From Sandaracinobacter neustonicus (GTDB lineage Bacteria > Pseudomonadota > Alphaproteobacteria > Sphingomonadales > Sphingomonadaceae), in assembly GCF_006385875.1 (NCBI RefSeq), contig NZ_VFSU01000017.1, positions 101,531 to 165,530 on the forward strand: a stretch of DNA of 64,000 nucleotides, written 5' to 3'. The notes under the pieces were generated by a model. It searched no databases. It was not told where the DNA came from and saw nothing but the letters and a program-made list of their open reading frames with translations. This document shows, one piece after another, positions 38,418 through 47,438 of the stretch. The first letter of the stretch is position 1, and every line of letters starts with the position of its first letter. The position numbers were made by a program, and so were the translations under genes.

Positions 38418-40655
38418 ATGCCGAGCAATCTTTCAACACCCGCTAAAATCATCGCCGCCGCCCTCGCCGGCAGCTTCCTCTCTGCCGTCGCCGTCGCTGC
38501 GGAGGCGGACGACTCGGACGCCGCGCTGGGCGGCGGCGCGCCTGCCATCGTGGTAACCGCCACGCGCACGCCGCTGTCGATCCTTGAAGCGCCCGCCACC
38601 GTCACCCTGTTCGATGCCGACAGCATCGCCGACAATCTGGTGACGGACATCCGAGACCTCGTGCGCTTCGAACCCGGCGTCAGCGTGCGGCGTGCGCCCA
38701 CCCGCTTTGGCGCGGCATCCGGCAGCACCGGGCGCGACGGCAATGCGGGCTTCAACATCCGCGGCCTTGAAGGCAATCGCGTGCTGATGCTGGTGGATGG
38801 CGTGCGCGTGCCGGACGGCTTCGATTTCGGCGCGCAAGCGGCCGGGCGCGGCGATTATGTCGATCTGGGCCTTGTGAAATCGGTGGAAATCCTGCGTGGC
38901 CCGGCCTCTGCCCTTTATGGCAGCGACGGGCTGGCGGGCGTCGTCAGCTTTGTGACGGCAGACCCGGAAGATCTGCTGCGCGGGCAGGCTTTCTCCGTGC
39001 TGGGCCGCGCGGGCTATGCCTCTGCGGATCAGGAGTGGAGCGGCACCGGCATCGTCAGCGGCAAGGCAGGGGCCTTTTCCGCCATGGGCGCAGTGACGAT
39101 CCGCCGCGGCCATGAGCTGGACAATCAGGGCACGAACGATGCCCCCAACAGCACGCGCACCCGCCCCAACCCGCAGGACACGCGCACCGACAGCTTCCTT
39201 GGCAAGCTGGTCTATGATCTGGGCGGCGGCCACCGGCTGCGGTTGACAGGCGAACATCTGGAAGACCGGGTGGATACCGACGTGCTGAGCGGAATCGCGC
39301 CCGTGCCCAGCGCTGCCACCAGCGTGATCGGGCTGACAGCGCAAGACAAGATCAAGCGCGACCGGGTGGCGCTAGACTGGCGCTATGACGGCAGCGGGCT
39401 GGTGCAACACGCCAGCGTGACCGGCTTCTGGCAGCAATCGAAGAACCGGCAATCCTCGTTTGAGGATCGCAACACCGCCGCAGACCGTATCCGCATCAAC
39501 AGCTTCGACAACCGGGTGTGGGGGGCCGCCGCAGACGCGACGCTGGGCTTCGAAACCGGCCCTGCAAAGCACCGGCTGACGGCGGGCGGAGACGTCTCTA
39601 TCACCCGGCAGGAAGGCCTGCGCGACGGCACCGTGCCGACTGCGCCCGAAGTCTTCCCCACCCGCCCCTTCCCCATCACGGATTACACGCTGGCCGGGCT
39701 GTTCGCCGGAGACGAAATCCGCTTCGCCGACGGGCGCTTCATCCTGTTCCCGGCGCTGCGCTTCGATCATTATTCGCTGCGCCCGAAGCAGGATGCGGCG
39801 CTGCCCTCGTTCGAAGGCGCGCGCTCGTCCGGCTCGCGCGTGTCGCCCAAGCTGGGCGCGACCTTCCGCGTGACGGAAGGCGTCAGCCTCGTCGCCGGTT
39901 ACGCGCAGGGCTTCAAGGCCCCCGCGCCGGGGCAGGTGAACCAGTTCTTCGAAAATCTGACCTCGCCCTTCTTCGCCTACCGGTCGATCCCGAACCCCGA
40001 CCTGAAGCCGGAGACGAGCGAGAGTCTGGAAGGCGGTGTGCGCATCGCCAGCGGACCGGTGCAGGCGGCTTTCACCGCCTTCACCGGCCGCTACCGCAAC
40101 TTCATCAGCCAGGAGCAGATCGGCGGCATCGGCACTGTCGCCAACCCGATCATCTTCCAGTTCGTGAACCTCGCCCATGTGGATATCGACGGGCTGGAAG
40201 CGAAATTCGCGGTGGAACCCGTGGCGGGGCTGACGCTGGACGGTGCCATGGCATGGTCGAAAGGCCGGGTGGACCGCGACGGCGTGCGCGGGCCGCTGCT
40301 GACCATCGATCCGCTGAAGTTCGTGGCGGGCGCGGGCTACCGCGCGCCGGACGGCCGCTTTGGCGGGCAGCTGATCGCCACCTTCGGCAGCCAGAAGGAA
40401 CGGCGCGAGACGGAAGGGCTGTGCACGCCCAGCTGCTATATCCCCGGCGGCTATACCGTGCTGGACGCCACCGTCTTCTTCCGCATCAACGACAATTTCA
40501 CCGTCCGCGCCGGGCTGTTCAACCTGCTGGACGCCACCTACACCGAATGGGCCGATGTGCGCGGCCTTGCCGACACGACGGCGAACCGCGCCATTGCCGA
40601 CGCATGGACGCAGCCGGGGCGCAACGTCAGCGTTTCGCTGACCGCTCGCTTCTAA
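38418..40655 (+). CDS. TonB-dependent haem/haemoglobin-type receptor
   Basis: A 745-residue outer-membrane receptor. The signal peptide ends AVAVAAEA. The TonB box APAIVVTATRT precedes a plug with RGLEGNRVLMLVDGVRVPDG and VEILRGPASALYGSDGLAGV. The barrel has GYAQGFKAPAPGQ and NPDLKPETSES, variants of the FRAP and NPNL boxes of haem receptors. A typical conserved His between these boxes was not seen, so the ligand could also be a haem-carrier or a related compound. Divergence from hmuS and the shared Fur-like site support haem uptake. Confidence 0.85.
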   Translation: MPSNLSTPAKIIAAALAGSFLSAVAVAAEADDSDAALGGGAPAIVVTATRTPLSILEAPATVTLFDADSIADNLVTDIRDLVRFEPGVSVRRAPTRFGAASGSTGRDGNAGFNIRGLEGNRVLMLVDGVRVPDGFDFGAQAAGRGDYVDLGLVKSVEILRGPASALYGSDGLAGVVSFVTADPEDLLRGQAFSVLGRAGYASADQEWSGTGIVSGKAGAFSAMGAVTIRRGHELDNQGTNDAPNSTRTRPNPQDTRTDSFLGKLVYDLGGGHRLRLTGEHLEDRVDTDVLSGIAPVPSAATSVIGLTAQDKIKRDRVALDWRYDGSGLVQHASVTGFWQQSKNRQSSFEDRNTAADRIRINSFDNRVWGAAADATLGFETGPAKHRLTAGGDVSITRQEGLRDGTVPTAPEVFPTRPFPITDYTLAGLFAGDEIRFADGRFILFPALRFDHYSLRPKQDAALPSFEGARSSGSRVSPKLGATFRVTEGVSLVAGYAQGFKAPAPGQVNQFFENLTSPFFAYRSIPNPDLKPETSESLEGGVRIASGPVQAAFTAFTGRYRNFISQEQIGGIGTVANPIIFQFVNLAHVDIDGLEAKFAVEPVAGLTLDGAMAWSKGRVDRDGVRGPLLTIDPLKFVAGAGYRAPDGRFGGQLIATFGSQKERRETEGLCTPSCYIPGGYTVLDATVFFRINDNFTVRAGLFNLLDATYTEWADVRGLADTTANRAIADAWTQPGRNVSVSLTARF

Positions 40656-40724
40656 CCGCCCGATTCTGACAGCCTGCCTTCCGCCCCGCCTTTGAGGAAT
40701 ACTCATCGGCGGGGAGGACAGGTT

Positions 40725-41243
40725 ATGCGCACGAATGGGATCAACCATATCGCGCTGGTTGCGCGCGACATGGCGGAAACGGTGAAATTCTACACCGAAG
40801 TCCTGCAAATGCCGCTGGTGAAAACGGTGGAGTTGCCGGGTGGCGGGCAGCATTTCTTCTTCGATTGCGGCGGCGGATCGGCGGTCGCCTTCTTCTGGTG
40901 GGCGGATGCCCCACCGCCCGCGCCGGGCATCGCCTCTGTGCGGAAATTCCCCGGAGACGACCGCACCGCCATCGGATCGATGAACCATCTGGCCTTCCAT
41001 ATGGATCAGGATGAATTGCAGGCCGTCATCGCCCGGTTGCAGGCGGCGGGCGTAGAGGTGCTGCCGATCGTGGTGAACCATGACGACAGCGAGGCGACCG
41101 TGAGTGCGAAAATGCACCCCGGCGTGTTCGTCCGCTCCGTTTATTTCACCGATCCCAATGGAATCATGCTGGAATTCGCCGCCAGCACCCGCGAATTCGG
41201 GCCTGCGGACGTGCGTCACGTGCCAGCCGGGGTGGCGGCCTGA
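40725..41243 (+). CDS. VOC family (glyoxalase/dioxygenase fold) protein
   Basis: A 172-residue vicinal-oxygen-chelate protein. A first metal-ligand His is in INHIALVARDM, a second in GSMNHLAFHMD, and a Glu lies in the GIMLEFAAS end segment. These suit a divalent-metal dioxygenase or lyase. GGGGAGG precedes the ATG. The stop overlaps the next start (TGATG), so it is coupled to a CMD-family gene. Substrate unknown. Confidence 0.82.
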   Translation: MRTNGINHIALVARDMAETVKFYTEVLQMPLVKTVELPGGGQHFFFDCGGGSAVAFFWWADAPPPAPGIASVRKFPGDDRTAIGSMNHLAFHMDQDELQAVIARLQAAGVEVLPIVVNHDDSEATVSAKMHPGVFVRSVYFTDPNGIMLEFAASTREFGPADVRHVPAGVAA

Positions 41244-41881
41244 TGCCACGCCTGCGCCCCGTCCCGCGCGCCGAAGCCACGGATGAAACCGTGCTTCATG
41301 CCTATCGGCTGCTGTTCGGGGATCGCGATCCGGTTGCCGAACCCGGCACCGCCACCGGCACGCGGGGGGACTGGTGGCCGGTGTTCGCCAATTCGCCCGA
41401 CACGCTGCGCCACGCCATGCAGGGCTTCGGCTATTACCGATCCCCCAACCGCAAGCTGGACCCGGTGCTGCGCGAACTGGCGCAGACATGGGCCGGGTGG
41501 GCGGTGGGCAGCCAGTTCGTCTTTTCCCAGCATTGCAAATCGCTGCGCGGCGCAGGCGTGAGCGAAGCGAAGATCGCCGCCATCCCCACATGGCAGACGG
41601 CGGATTGCTTCGACGTGAAAGAGCGGCTGGTGCTGGCCTATGCCGACCGGCTGGTGACACATCGCGGCCGCGTGCCGGATGCGTTGTTCGCGGAACTGAA
41701 GGCCAGCTTCAGTGACGAGGAAATATTGGAGCTGACCTACATCAGCTGCCTGTACGACATGCACGCAGTGATGAGCAAAGCGCTGCGCACCGAGTTCGAC
41801 GACCGCGACGACCCGGTGGTGGAAGTGGCCGCACCGGAGGCGTTCTCCGCAAGGGATTTCATGGACACAGGCCGAACGTAA
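41243..41881 (+). CDS. carboxymuconolactone decarboxylase (CMD/AhpD) family protein
   Basis: A 212-residue all-helical protein resembling the CMD/AhpD fold. The conserved helix is seen as SQFVFSQHCKSLRGAGVSEAK, with a Cys in the QHCKS segment; the typical CxxC thioredoxin-like pair of AhpD is not present. LVLAYADRLVTHRGRVPDAL and EILELTYISCLYDMHAVMSK are other family-like segments. It is translationally coupled to the VOC gene, suggesting they act on the same small molecule. Confidence 0.75.
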   Translation: MPRLRPVPRAEATDETVLHAYRLLFGDRDPVAEPGTATGTRGDWWPVFANSPDTLRHAMQGFGYYRSPNRKLDPVLRELAQTWAGWAVGSQFVFSQHCKSLRGAGVSEAKIAAIPTWQTADCFDVKERLVLAYADRLVTHRGRVPDALFAELKASFSDEEILELTYISCLYDMHAVMSKALRTEFDDRDDPVVEVAAPEAFSARDFMDTGRT

Positions 41882-42151
41882 AACCAGCGCCGCAGGCCAT
41901 CAAACCCGATTACACCTGTGTCGCACCGGCTGACTTCCACCCGCTCAGGCTGAGCCTGTCGAAGCCCCATGCAGCAATCCACCATCGGCCCAGTCATGGT
42001 GCCGCCACGTCCGGGGCTTCGACAGGCTCAGCCTGAGCGGGATGAGAGGGCAGGCAAGCCATGCCTGTTTGCAGAGGGTGCAGGGAAATCATTTCCCTGC
42101 CGGGTGCAGGGCAGAGCCCTGCCCACGCGGCGCGCAAAAAACGCCCGCGCG
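41882..42151. repeat. composite intergenic repeat region R3
   Basis: A 270-bp region between two convergent genes. Two exact inverted copies of a 24-bp element occupy 41941-41964 and 42017-42040 (CCGCTCAGGCTGAG arm outward, CTGTCGAAG inward), separated by 52 bp. A GCAGGGAAAT palindrome lies at 42080-42100 and a GCAGGGC one at 42106-42122. The AGCGCCGCAGG motif occurs near 41887. No gene is seen. Confidence 0.75.
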
Positions 42152-42976
42152 CTACCCCAACCGCGCCGCGTGCCACTCCAGATGCGAGGTCATGAAGCTG
42201 GAGATGAAGTAATAGCTATGGTCATAGCCGGGCCGCAGGTTCAGCGTCAGCGGGATACCAGCGGTGTCGCAGGCGGCGCGCAGCAGCTCCGGCTTCAGTT
42301 GCGGCTGCAGAAACGAGTCTGCGTCGCCCACGTCCACCAGCAGATCGGGCAGGCGCGCGCCGGCGTCGATCAGCGCGACGGCGTCGTGGGCGGCCCACAA
42401 GGTTTTGTCCGGCCCCAGATAGGCCGCCAGCGCTTTCTCGCCCCATGGCACTTGCGAGGGCGCGACGATGGGAGCGAAGGCTGAGACAGCGCGATAGCGG
42501 CCAGGGTGGCGCAGCGCCATGGTGAGCGCGCCATGTCCGCCCATGGAGTGGCCGGTGATCCCCTGCCGCGCCATATCCAGCGGGAAGTGCGCGGCGGCCA
42601 GCGCGGGCAGTTCCTCGGTGATATAGCTCCACATGCGGAAGTGCGGAGCCCATGGGGCCTCGGTCGCGTCGACGTAGAAGCCTGCGCCCTGCCCCAGATC
42701 ATAGGCGGGATCGTCGGCCACGTCCGAACCGCGCGGGGAGGTGTCGGGCGCGAGGATGGCGAGGCCCAGCCGGGCGGCGGCTTCGCGGAACTCGCCCTTT
42801 TCGGTCACATTGGCGTGGGTGCAGGTGAGGCCGGAGAGATAGGTGATCAGCGGGAACGGCCCCTCGCCTTCGGGCAGGAAGATCGAGAATGTCATGTCGG
42901 TGCCGGTCGCGCTGCTGGCGTGCGTCCACACTTGCTGCCGCCCGCCGTGGCTGCGCCATTCCGATTTCTGTTCCAT
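42152..42976 (-). CDS. fghA: S-formylglutathione hydrolase
   Basis: This 274-residue esterase-fold enzyme hydrolyses S-formylglutathione to formate and glutathione, completing glutathione-dependent formaldehyde detoxification. The nucleophile Ser is in GHSMGGHG. SPRGSDVADDPAYDLGQGAG and GPDKTLWAAHDAVAL are family blocks, and the His is in GYDHSYYFI. The ATG at 42976 follows GGCGATGG; the longer frame is a chance extension. Its partner frmA is not adjacent but 29 kb upstream on the other strand. Confidence 0.95.
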   Translation of the reverse strand: MEQKSEWRSHGGRQQVWTHASSATGTDMTFSIFLPEGEGPFPLITYLSGLTCTHANVTEKGEFREAAARLGLAILAPDTSPRGSDVADDPAYDLGQGAGFYVDATEAPWAPHFRMWSYITEELPALAAAHFPLDMARQGITGHSMGGHGALTMALRHPGRYRAVSAFAPIVAPSQVPWGEKALAAYLGPDKTLWAAHDAVALIDAGARLPDLLVDVGDADSFLQPQLKPELLRAACDTAGIPLTLNLRPGYDHSYYFISSFMTSHLEWHAARLG

Positions 42977-43065
42977 CGCCTGCCCGTCCTTGCATCCAGC
43001 CTGATCGGCCCGCCATAGAGCGGGGCAACAGCCCGGCACAAGCAGGGCGAACAGGGGGAGGGAAC

Positions 43066-44247
43066 ATGCCCGCGATCAGCCACCACAACGGAATGGACGA
43101 GGCCAGCTTCACGGCCTTCGCCGATCAGTTGGACCGTTATGTGCGCGACAGGTTGATCCCGGCCGAACCGCGCATGATCGAGGCGAATGCGGTGCCCGCC
43201 GACATCCTGACCGAAATGCGCGACATGGGCCTGTTCGGCATCACCATTCCCGAAGACTATGGCGGCGCGGGGCTGAACGTCTCGCAATATGTGGAGACGA
43301 TCCGCCGCCTCGCCTATGCCGCGCCCGCCTATCGCTCCACCATTTCCATCGGTGTCGGCATGGTCACCTCCGCGCTGAAAACGGGCGGCACGGCGGCGCA
43401 GAAGCAACGCTGGCTGCCGCAGCTGGCGGCAGGGATGATCGCCAGCTTCGGCCTGACGGAACCCGGCTCCGGATCAGATAGCGCAGCGCTGCAGACGCGG
43501 GCAGTGCGCACGGCGGAGGGCTATGTGCTGAACGGCACCAAGCGCTACATCACCAACGCCCCCAACGCCGGACTGGCGCTGATCATGGCGCGCACCAGCG
43601 CGGAGAACCTGCCGCGCAACGCCCATATCTCGGCGTTTCTGGTGCCGCTGGACACGCCCGGAGTCACGGTGGGCAAGCCCGACCGCAAGATGGGGCAGGC
43701 AGGTGCCACCATCGCCGACATCATCATGGACGACGCGACCATCCCGGCCGACGCACTGCTAGGCGAGGTGGAGGGCAAGGGCTTCGAACATGCCATGCGC
43801 AGCCTCGACAACGGTCGCCTTTCCGTCGCGGCGGCCTCGGTAGGCTATGCCAGACGCGCGCTGGATACGGCGCTCAGCTATGCCACCGAACGCAAGGCGT
43901 TCGGCGAACCCATCGCCAGCTTCCAGCTGATCCAGGCCATGCTGGCAGACAGTCGCGCCGAACTCTACGCAGCCGAATGCATGATCGCAGACGCCTGCCG
44001 GCTGGCCGACGAAGGCCGCCGCACCACCATCGAAGCCTCCGCCGCGAAAATGTTCGCCTCCGAAATGTGCGGCCGCGTGGTGGACCGCTGCGTGCAGATC
44101 CACGGCGGGGCCGGATACCTCAGCGAATATGAAGCCGAACGCTTCTTCCGCGACGCCCGGCTCTACCGCATCTACGAAGGCACCACGCAAATCCTGCAAT
44201 TGCTGATCGCGCGTAACATGCTGAAGGAGTTTGCGGCGGGGGTGTGA
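43066..44247 (+). CDS. acyl-CoA dehydrogenase
   Basis: A 393-residue FAD enzyme that makes the trans-2 double bond in acyl-CoA. FGLTEPGSGSDSAAL is the FAD-contacting signature, and LNGTKRYITNAPNAGLALIM follows. YRIYEGTTQILQLLIARN is the C-terminal signature; the catalytic Glu is in YEGT. GGGGGAGGG precedes the ATG. A thiolase gene follows 548 bp later, so it may serve fatty-acid oxidation, but the exact chain length is open. Confidence 0.93.
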   Translation: MPAISHHNGMDEASFTAFADQLDRYVRDRLIPAEPRMIEANAVPADILTEMRDMGLFGITIPEDYGGAGLNVSQYVETIRRLAYAAPAYRSTISIGVGMVTSALKTGGTAAQKQRWLPQLAAGMIASFGLTEPGSGSDSAALQTRAVRTAEGYVLNGTKRYITNAPNAGLALIMARTSAENLPRNAHISAFLVPLDTPGVTVGKPDRKMGQAGATIADIIMDDATIPADALLGEVEGKGFEHAMRSLDNGRLSVAAASVGYARRALDTALSYATERKAFGEPIASFQLIQAMLADSRAELYAAECMIADACRLADEGRRTTIEASAAKMFASEMCGRVVDRCVQIHGGAGYLSEYEAERFFRDARLYRIYEGTTQILQLLIARNMLKEFAAGV

Positions 44248-44795
44248 GTGGGGGCGGTATGGTTGGAGGCCTCCGGCGGCCAAGGGCTCTGCCCTTGGAA
44301 CCCGGCAGGGAAATGATTTCCCTGCACCCTCTGACTTTGCGTTGTGCGGCCACTCCAGCGCCGTGTGAGTGATCAGATTCGATTGCCTGCGGCGCTACGA
44401 GGCTCTCTCTCCCCGCCGGGGAGAGAGGTGGAGAGAGGGGAGCAACGCCGGGCGTAACCCACCAACCCTCCCACACCCCGAACCGTCACCCCGGACTTGA
44501 TCCGGGGTGACGTGGGGAGAGGCGGGTGGGACATGCCCCAAAAGCGCCGCAGGCATTAAACCCCCAACCTCGCGCTAAGAGGATGGCCCCCACCCCAACC
44601 CCTCCCCTAAAGGAGGAGGGGCTAAAAGTCCGGGGGTGCAGGGGCGTCACGCCCCTGCCGGGTGCCGGGCAGAGCCCTGCCCGCCGGAGGCAACACCCGC
44701 TCCCCAAGACACCCCTCCACCGCCCCTTCCTCGCGATTCGCACAGTAGAGGGATCGGCTGCACAGCCTATCGCTCTCCGGCGAAGGAGATCACCG
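44248..44795. repeat. composite intergenic repeat region R4
   Basis: A 548-bp gene-free region. A GCAGGGAAAT palindrome lies at 44305-44325, and TTGCCTGCGGCGCT near 44382-44395. A GAGAGAGG/CCTCTCTC arm pair follows, then a GTCACCCCGGACTTG dyad at 44485-44511. The block at 44549-44700 is the inverted homologue of R2 33215-33366, and includes a GCAGGGGCGT palindrome (44638-44658) and the GCCCGCCGGAGGCAA tail. Only the last 60 bases, with a GAAGGAG ribosome site, clearly belong to the thiolase gene. Confidence 0.75.
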
Positions 44796-46049
44796 ATGGC
44801 AGACGCTTATATCATCGACGCAGTCCGTACCCCGCGCGGCGGGGGCAAGCCCGGCAAGGGCGCGCTGTCGCACCTGCACCCGCAGCATCTGGCCGCAACC
44901 GTGCTGAAGGCGCTTGCCGAGCGGAACAAGCTGGACACCGCCACGGTGGACGACATCATCTGGTCCACCAGCACGCAGAAGGGCAAGCAGGGCGGCGATC
45001 TGGGCCGCATGGCGGCGCTGGATGCCGGTTATGACATCCGTTCTTCGGGGATGACGCTGGACCGTTTTTGCGGCGGCGGCATCACGGCGGTGAATCTGGC
45101 GGCGGGCATGGTGATGTCCGGCCTTGAAGATTGCGTGATCGCGGGCGGCACGGAAATGATGAGCCTGACGACGACGATGGCCAATGAGGAGCGCGCGGCG
45201 GGCATGGCCCCGATGATGATGGGCTCTGGCAACGCGCATCTGCAGAAGATTCACCCGCAGTCGCATCAGGGCATTTGCGGTGACGCGATTGCCTCGATGG
45301 AGGGGATCACCCGCGCCGATGTCGATGCGCTGGGTCTGGAAAGCCAGAAGCGCGCTGCGGTGGCGATTGCGGAAGGCCGTTTCAACAAGTCTCTGGTGAC
45401 GGTGTTCAACGAGGACGGCTCCGTCGCGCTGGATCATGAGGAATTCCCCCGCCCGCAGACGACCGCCGAGGGCCTTGCGGGGCTGGAAGCCAGCTTCACC
45501 AAGATCGCCGACATGCCGCTGGATGAACGCGGCACCACCTTCCGCGGCCTGATCAACCAGAAATATCCCGATCTGAAGATCGAGCATGTGCACCACGCGG
45601 GCAACTCGTCCGGCGTAGTGGATGGCGCGGCCGCGGTGCTGGTGACGAGTAAGGCCTATGCCGAGAAGAACGGCCTGAAGCCGCGTGCGAAGATCGTGGC
45701 CATGACGAACATGGGCGATTGCCCCACGCTGATGCTGAACGCCCCGGTTCCGGCCGCGAAGAAGGTGCTGGAAAAGGCCGGCCTCACGGTGGACGACATC
45801 GACCTGTGGGAAATCAACGAAGCCTTCGCCGTGGTGGCGGAAAAGTTCATCCGCGATCTGAAGCTGGATCGCGACAAGGTGAATGTGAATGGCGGTGCGA
45901 TCGCGCTGGGCCACCCGATCGGGGCGACGGGCTCCATCCTGATCGGCACCATCCTTGACGAACTGGAGCGCCGCGACCTGAAGCGCGGGCTGGTGACGAT
46001 GTGCGCCGCCGGCGGCATGGCGCCTGCCATCATCATCGAGCGGGTTTAG
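44796..46049 (+). CDS. acetyl-CoA acyltransferase (thiolase)
   Basis: A 417-residue thiolase that cleaves 3-ketoacyl-CoA or condenses acyl-CoA. The active-site Cys is in LDRFCGGGITAVNLAAG, the His in GGAIALGHPIGATGS and the second Cys in VTMCAAGGMAPAIII. It is somewhat longer than the typical 390-residue enzyme. A GAAGGAG site lies 7 bases before the ATG. It probably serves beta-oxidation together with the upstream acyl-CoA dehydrogenase. Confidence 0.93.
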   Translation: MADAYIIDAVRTPRGGGKPGKGALSHLHPQHLAATVLKALAERNKLDTATVDDIIWSTSTQKGKQGGDLGRMAALDAGYDIRSSGMTLDRFCGGGITAVNLAAGMVMSGLEDCVIAGGTEMMSLTTTMANEERAAGMAPMMMGSGNAHLQKIHPQSHQGICGDAIASMEGITRADVDALGLESQKRAAVAIAEGRFNKSLVTVFNEDGSVALDHEEFPRPQTTAEGLAGLEASFTKIADMPLDERGTTFRGLINQKYPDLKIEHVHHAGNSSGVVDGAAAVLVTSKAYAEKNGLKPRAKIVAMTNMGDCPTLMLNAPVPAAKKVLEKAGLTVDDIDLWEINEAFAVVAEKFIRDLKLDRDKVNVNGGAIALGHPIGATGSILIGTILDELERRDLKRGLVTMCAAGGMAPAIIIERV

Positions 46050-46199
46050 GGCCACAGCGGTGAGGGGGCTTTGCCCCTTCACCGATGGGGTTAGCACGCT
46101 GATACGTGCGGAGGTAATTGAGCAATCCGATCGCTTCCGCATCGAACAGCGGAAGCTGCGCTGACTTGCAACGAACGGATATCCCGGTATTTTCGAGAA

Positions 46200-46544
46200 A
46201 TGCTGAAGCTGTTCGAACGTGGTGATCGCGTGGCCCGAAAGCTCTATCGATCTTCACCTTCCCCAGGTGCGGGGCTGCATGGTCTGCTTATGGTGGTTCC
46301 ACTGATTACACTGATTGGCGTCGGTGTAGCCACTGGAACCGAGTGGAAGTATCGGATGTGGTTGGTGTGGCCAGCGATACTATGGATAACTGTGATAACA
46401 GCATTTTGGTTTTATGGCATGGCAGTGGTTGGGGCCCAAGGAGGCCGCTACAACCCCAGATTTCGCAAAATGCTCTCTAAAGATTATCAGAAGCAAGGCA
46501 AACCAGCCCGCTTCCAGACCGATACAACGACGCCTGACGCATAA
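46200..46544 (+). CDS. small two-helix membrane protein, unknown
   Basis: A 114-residue protein with two predicted membrane helices (GLLMVVPLITLIGVGVAT and MWLVWPAILWITVITAFWF) and a basic C-terminus. I do not recognise it. The surrounding 46110-46560 stretch has clearly lower GC and unlike codon use compared with its neighbours. This suggests a recent arrival or relaxed constraint. The ribosome site is weak (GAGAA). Confidence 0.55.
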   Translation: MLKLFERGDRVARKLYRSSPSPGAGLHGLLMVVPLITLIGVGVATGTEWKYRMWLVWPAILWITVITAFWFYGMAVVGAQGGRYNPRFRKMLSKDYQKQGKPARFQTDTTTPDA

Positions 46545-46571
46545 CGAATCCGGACAGCACTGCGAAATCAC

Positions 46572-47438
46572 ATGCAAAACGGCCCCGCCTCTCACAGCTA
46601 TATTTCGCAGCGGCTGAAGCTGCATTATGCGGATTGGGGCAACCCGGATGCGTCGCCGTTGCTGTTGCTGCACGGCGGCCGCGACCATTGCCGCAACTGG
46701 GACTGGACGGCCGAGGCGCTGCGCCACAAATGGCATATCCTGACGCCGGACTGGCGCGGCCATGGCGACAGCCAATGGTCTGCCGATGGCGAGTATAAGA
46801 TGCTCCCCTACATTTATGATCTGGCACAGCTGATCCACCAGCAGGGGCTGGCCCCTGTGACCATCGTCGCCCATTCGATGGGCGGCAATATCGCCCTGCG
46901 CTATTCGGGGCTGTTTCCGGAGCATGTGCGCAAGATCGTCGTGATCGAGGGACTCGGCATGAGCCCGACGATGCAGGAGGAGCGCAACAGGATCGATTTT
47001 GCCGAACGCACGCGTGAGTGGATCGACAAGAAGCGCGCCGCAGCCGGCCGCACGCCGCGCCGCTATCCCACGCTGGAGGCCGCGCTGGCCCGGATGATGG
47101 AGGAGAACAAGCATCTGAGCGAAGCGCAGGCGCGACATCTGACGATCCATGGCGTGAACCGCAACGAAGACGGCAGCTTCAGCTGGAAGTTCGACCCCTA
47201 TCTGAACATCTGGGGCGATTCCGACATGACTCAGGAGCAGGTCGAAACGCTGTGGTCCCGCATCACCGCCCCGGCGTTGTTGCTGTATGGCGCGAACAGC
47301 TGGGCCTCCAACCCGGCGGTGGACGGCCGCATCCGCCATTTCCAGAACGCGGAGGTGAAGCTGTATGAAAACGCCGGACACTGGCTGCACCATGACCAGT
47401 TCGAACGCTTCATCGGGGATCTTGAGAGGTTTCTGTAG
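46572..47438 (+). CDS. alpha/beta hydrolase
   Basis: A 288-residue alpha/beta-hydrolase. The oxyanion motif is LLHGGRDHCRNWDW, the nucleophile elbow AHSMGGNIALRY (Ser), and the catalytic His in ENAGHWLHHDQFERF. It is cytosolic, with substrate unknown, and resembles the broad epoxide-hydrolase/esterase group. It ends at a chance boundary: the integrase remnant begins at its stop codon. Confidence 0.85.
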   Translation: MQNGPASHSYISQRLKLHYADWGNPDASPLLLLHGGRDHCRNWDWTAEALRHKWHILTPDWRGHGDSQWSADGEYKMLPYIYDLAQLIHQQGLAPVTIVAHSMGGNIALRYSGLFPEHVRKIVVIEGLGMSPTMQEERNRIDFAERTREWIDKKRAAAGRTPRRYPTLEAALARMMEENKHLSEAQARHLTIHGVNRNEDGSFSWKFDPYLNIWGDSDMTQEQVETLWSRITAPALLLYGANSWASNPAVDGRIRHFQNAEVKLYENAGHWLHHDQFERFIGDLERFL

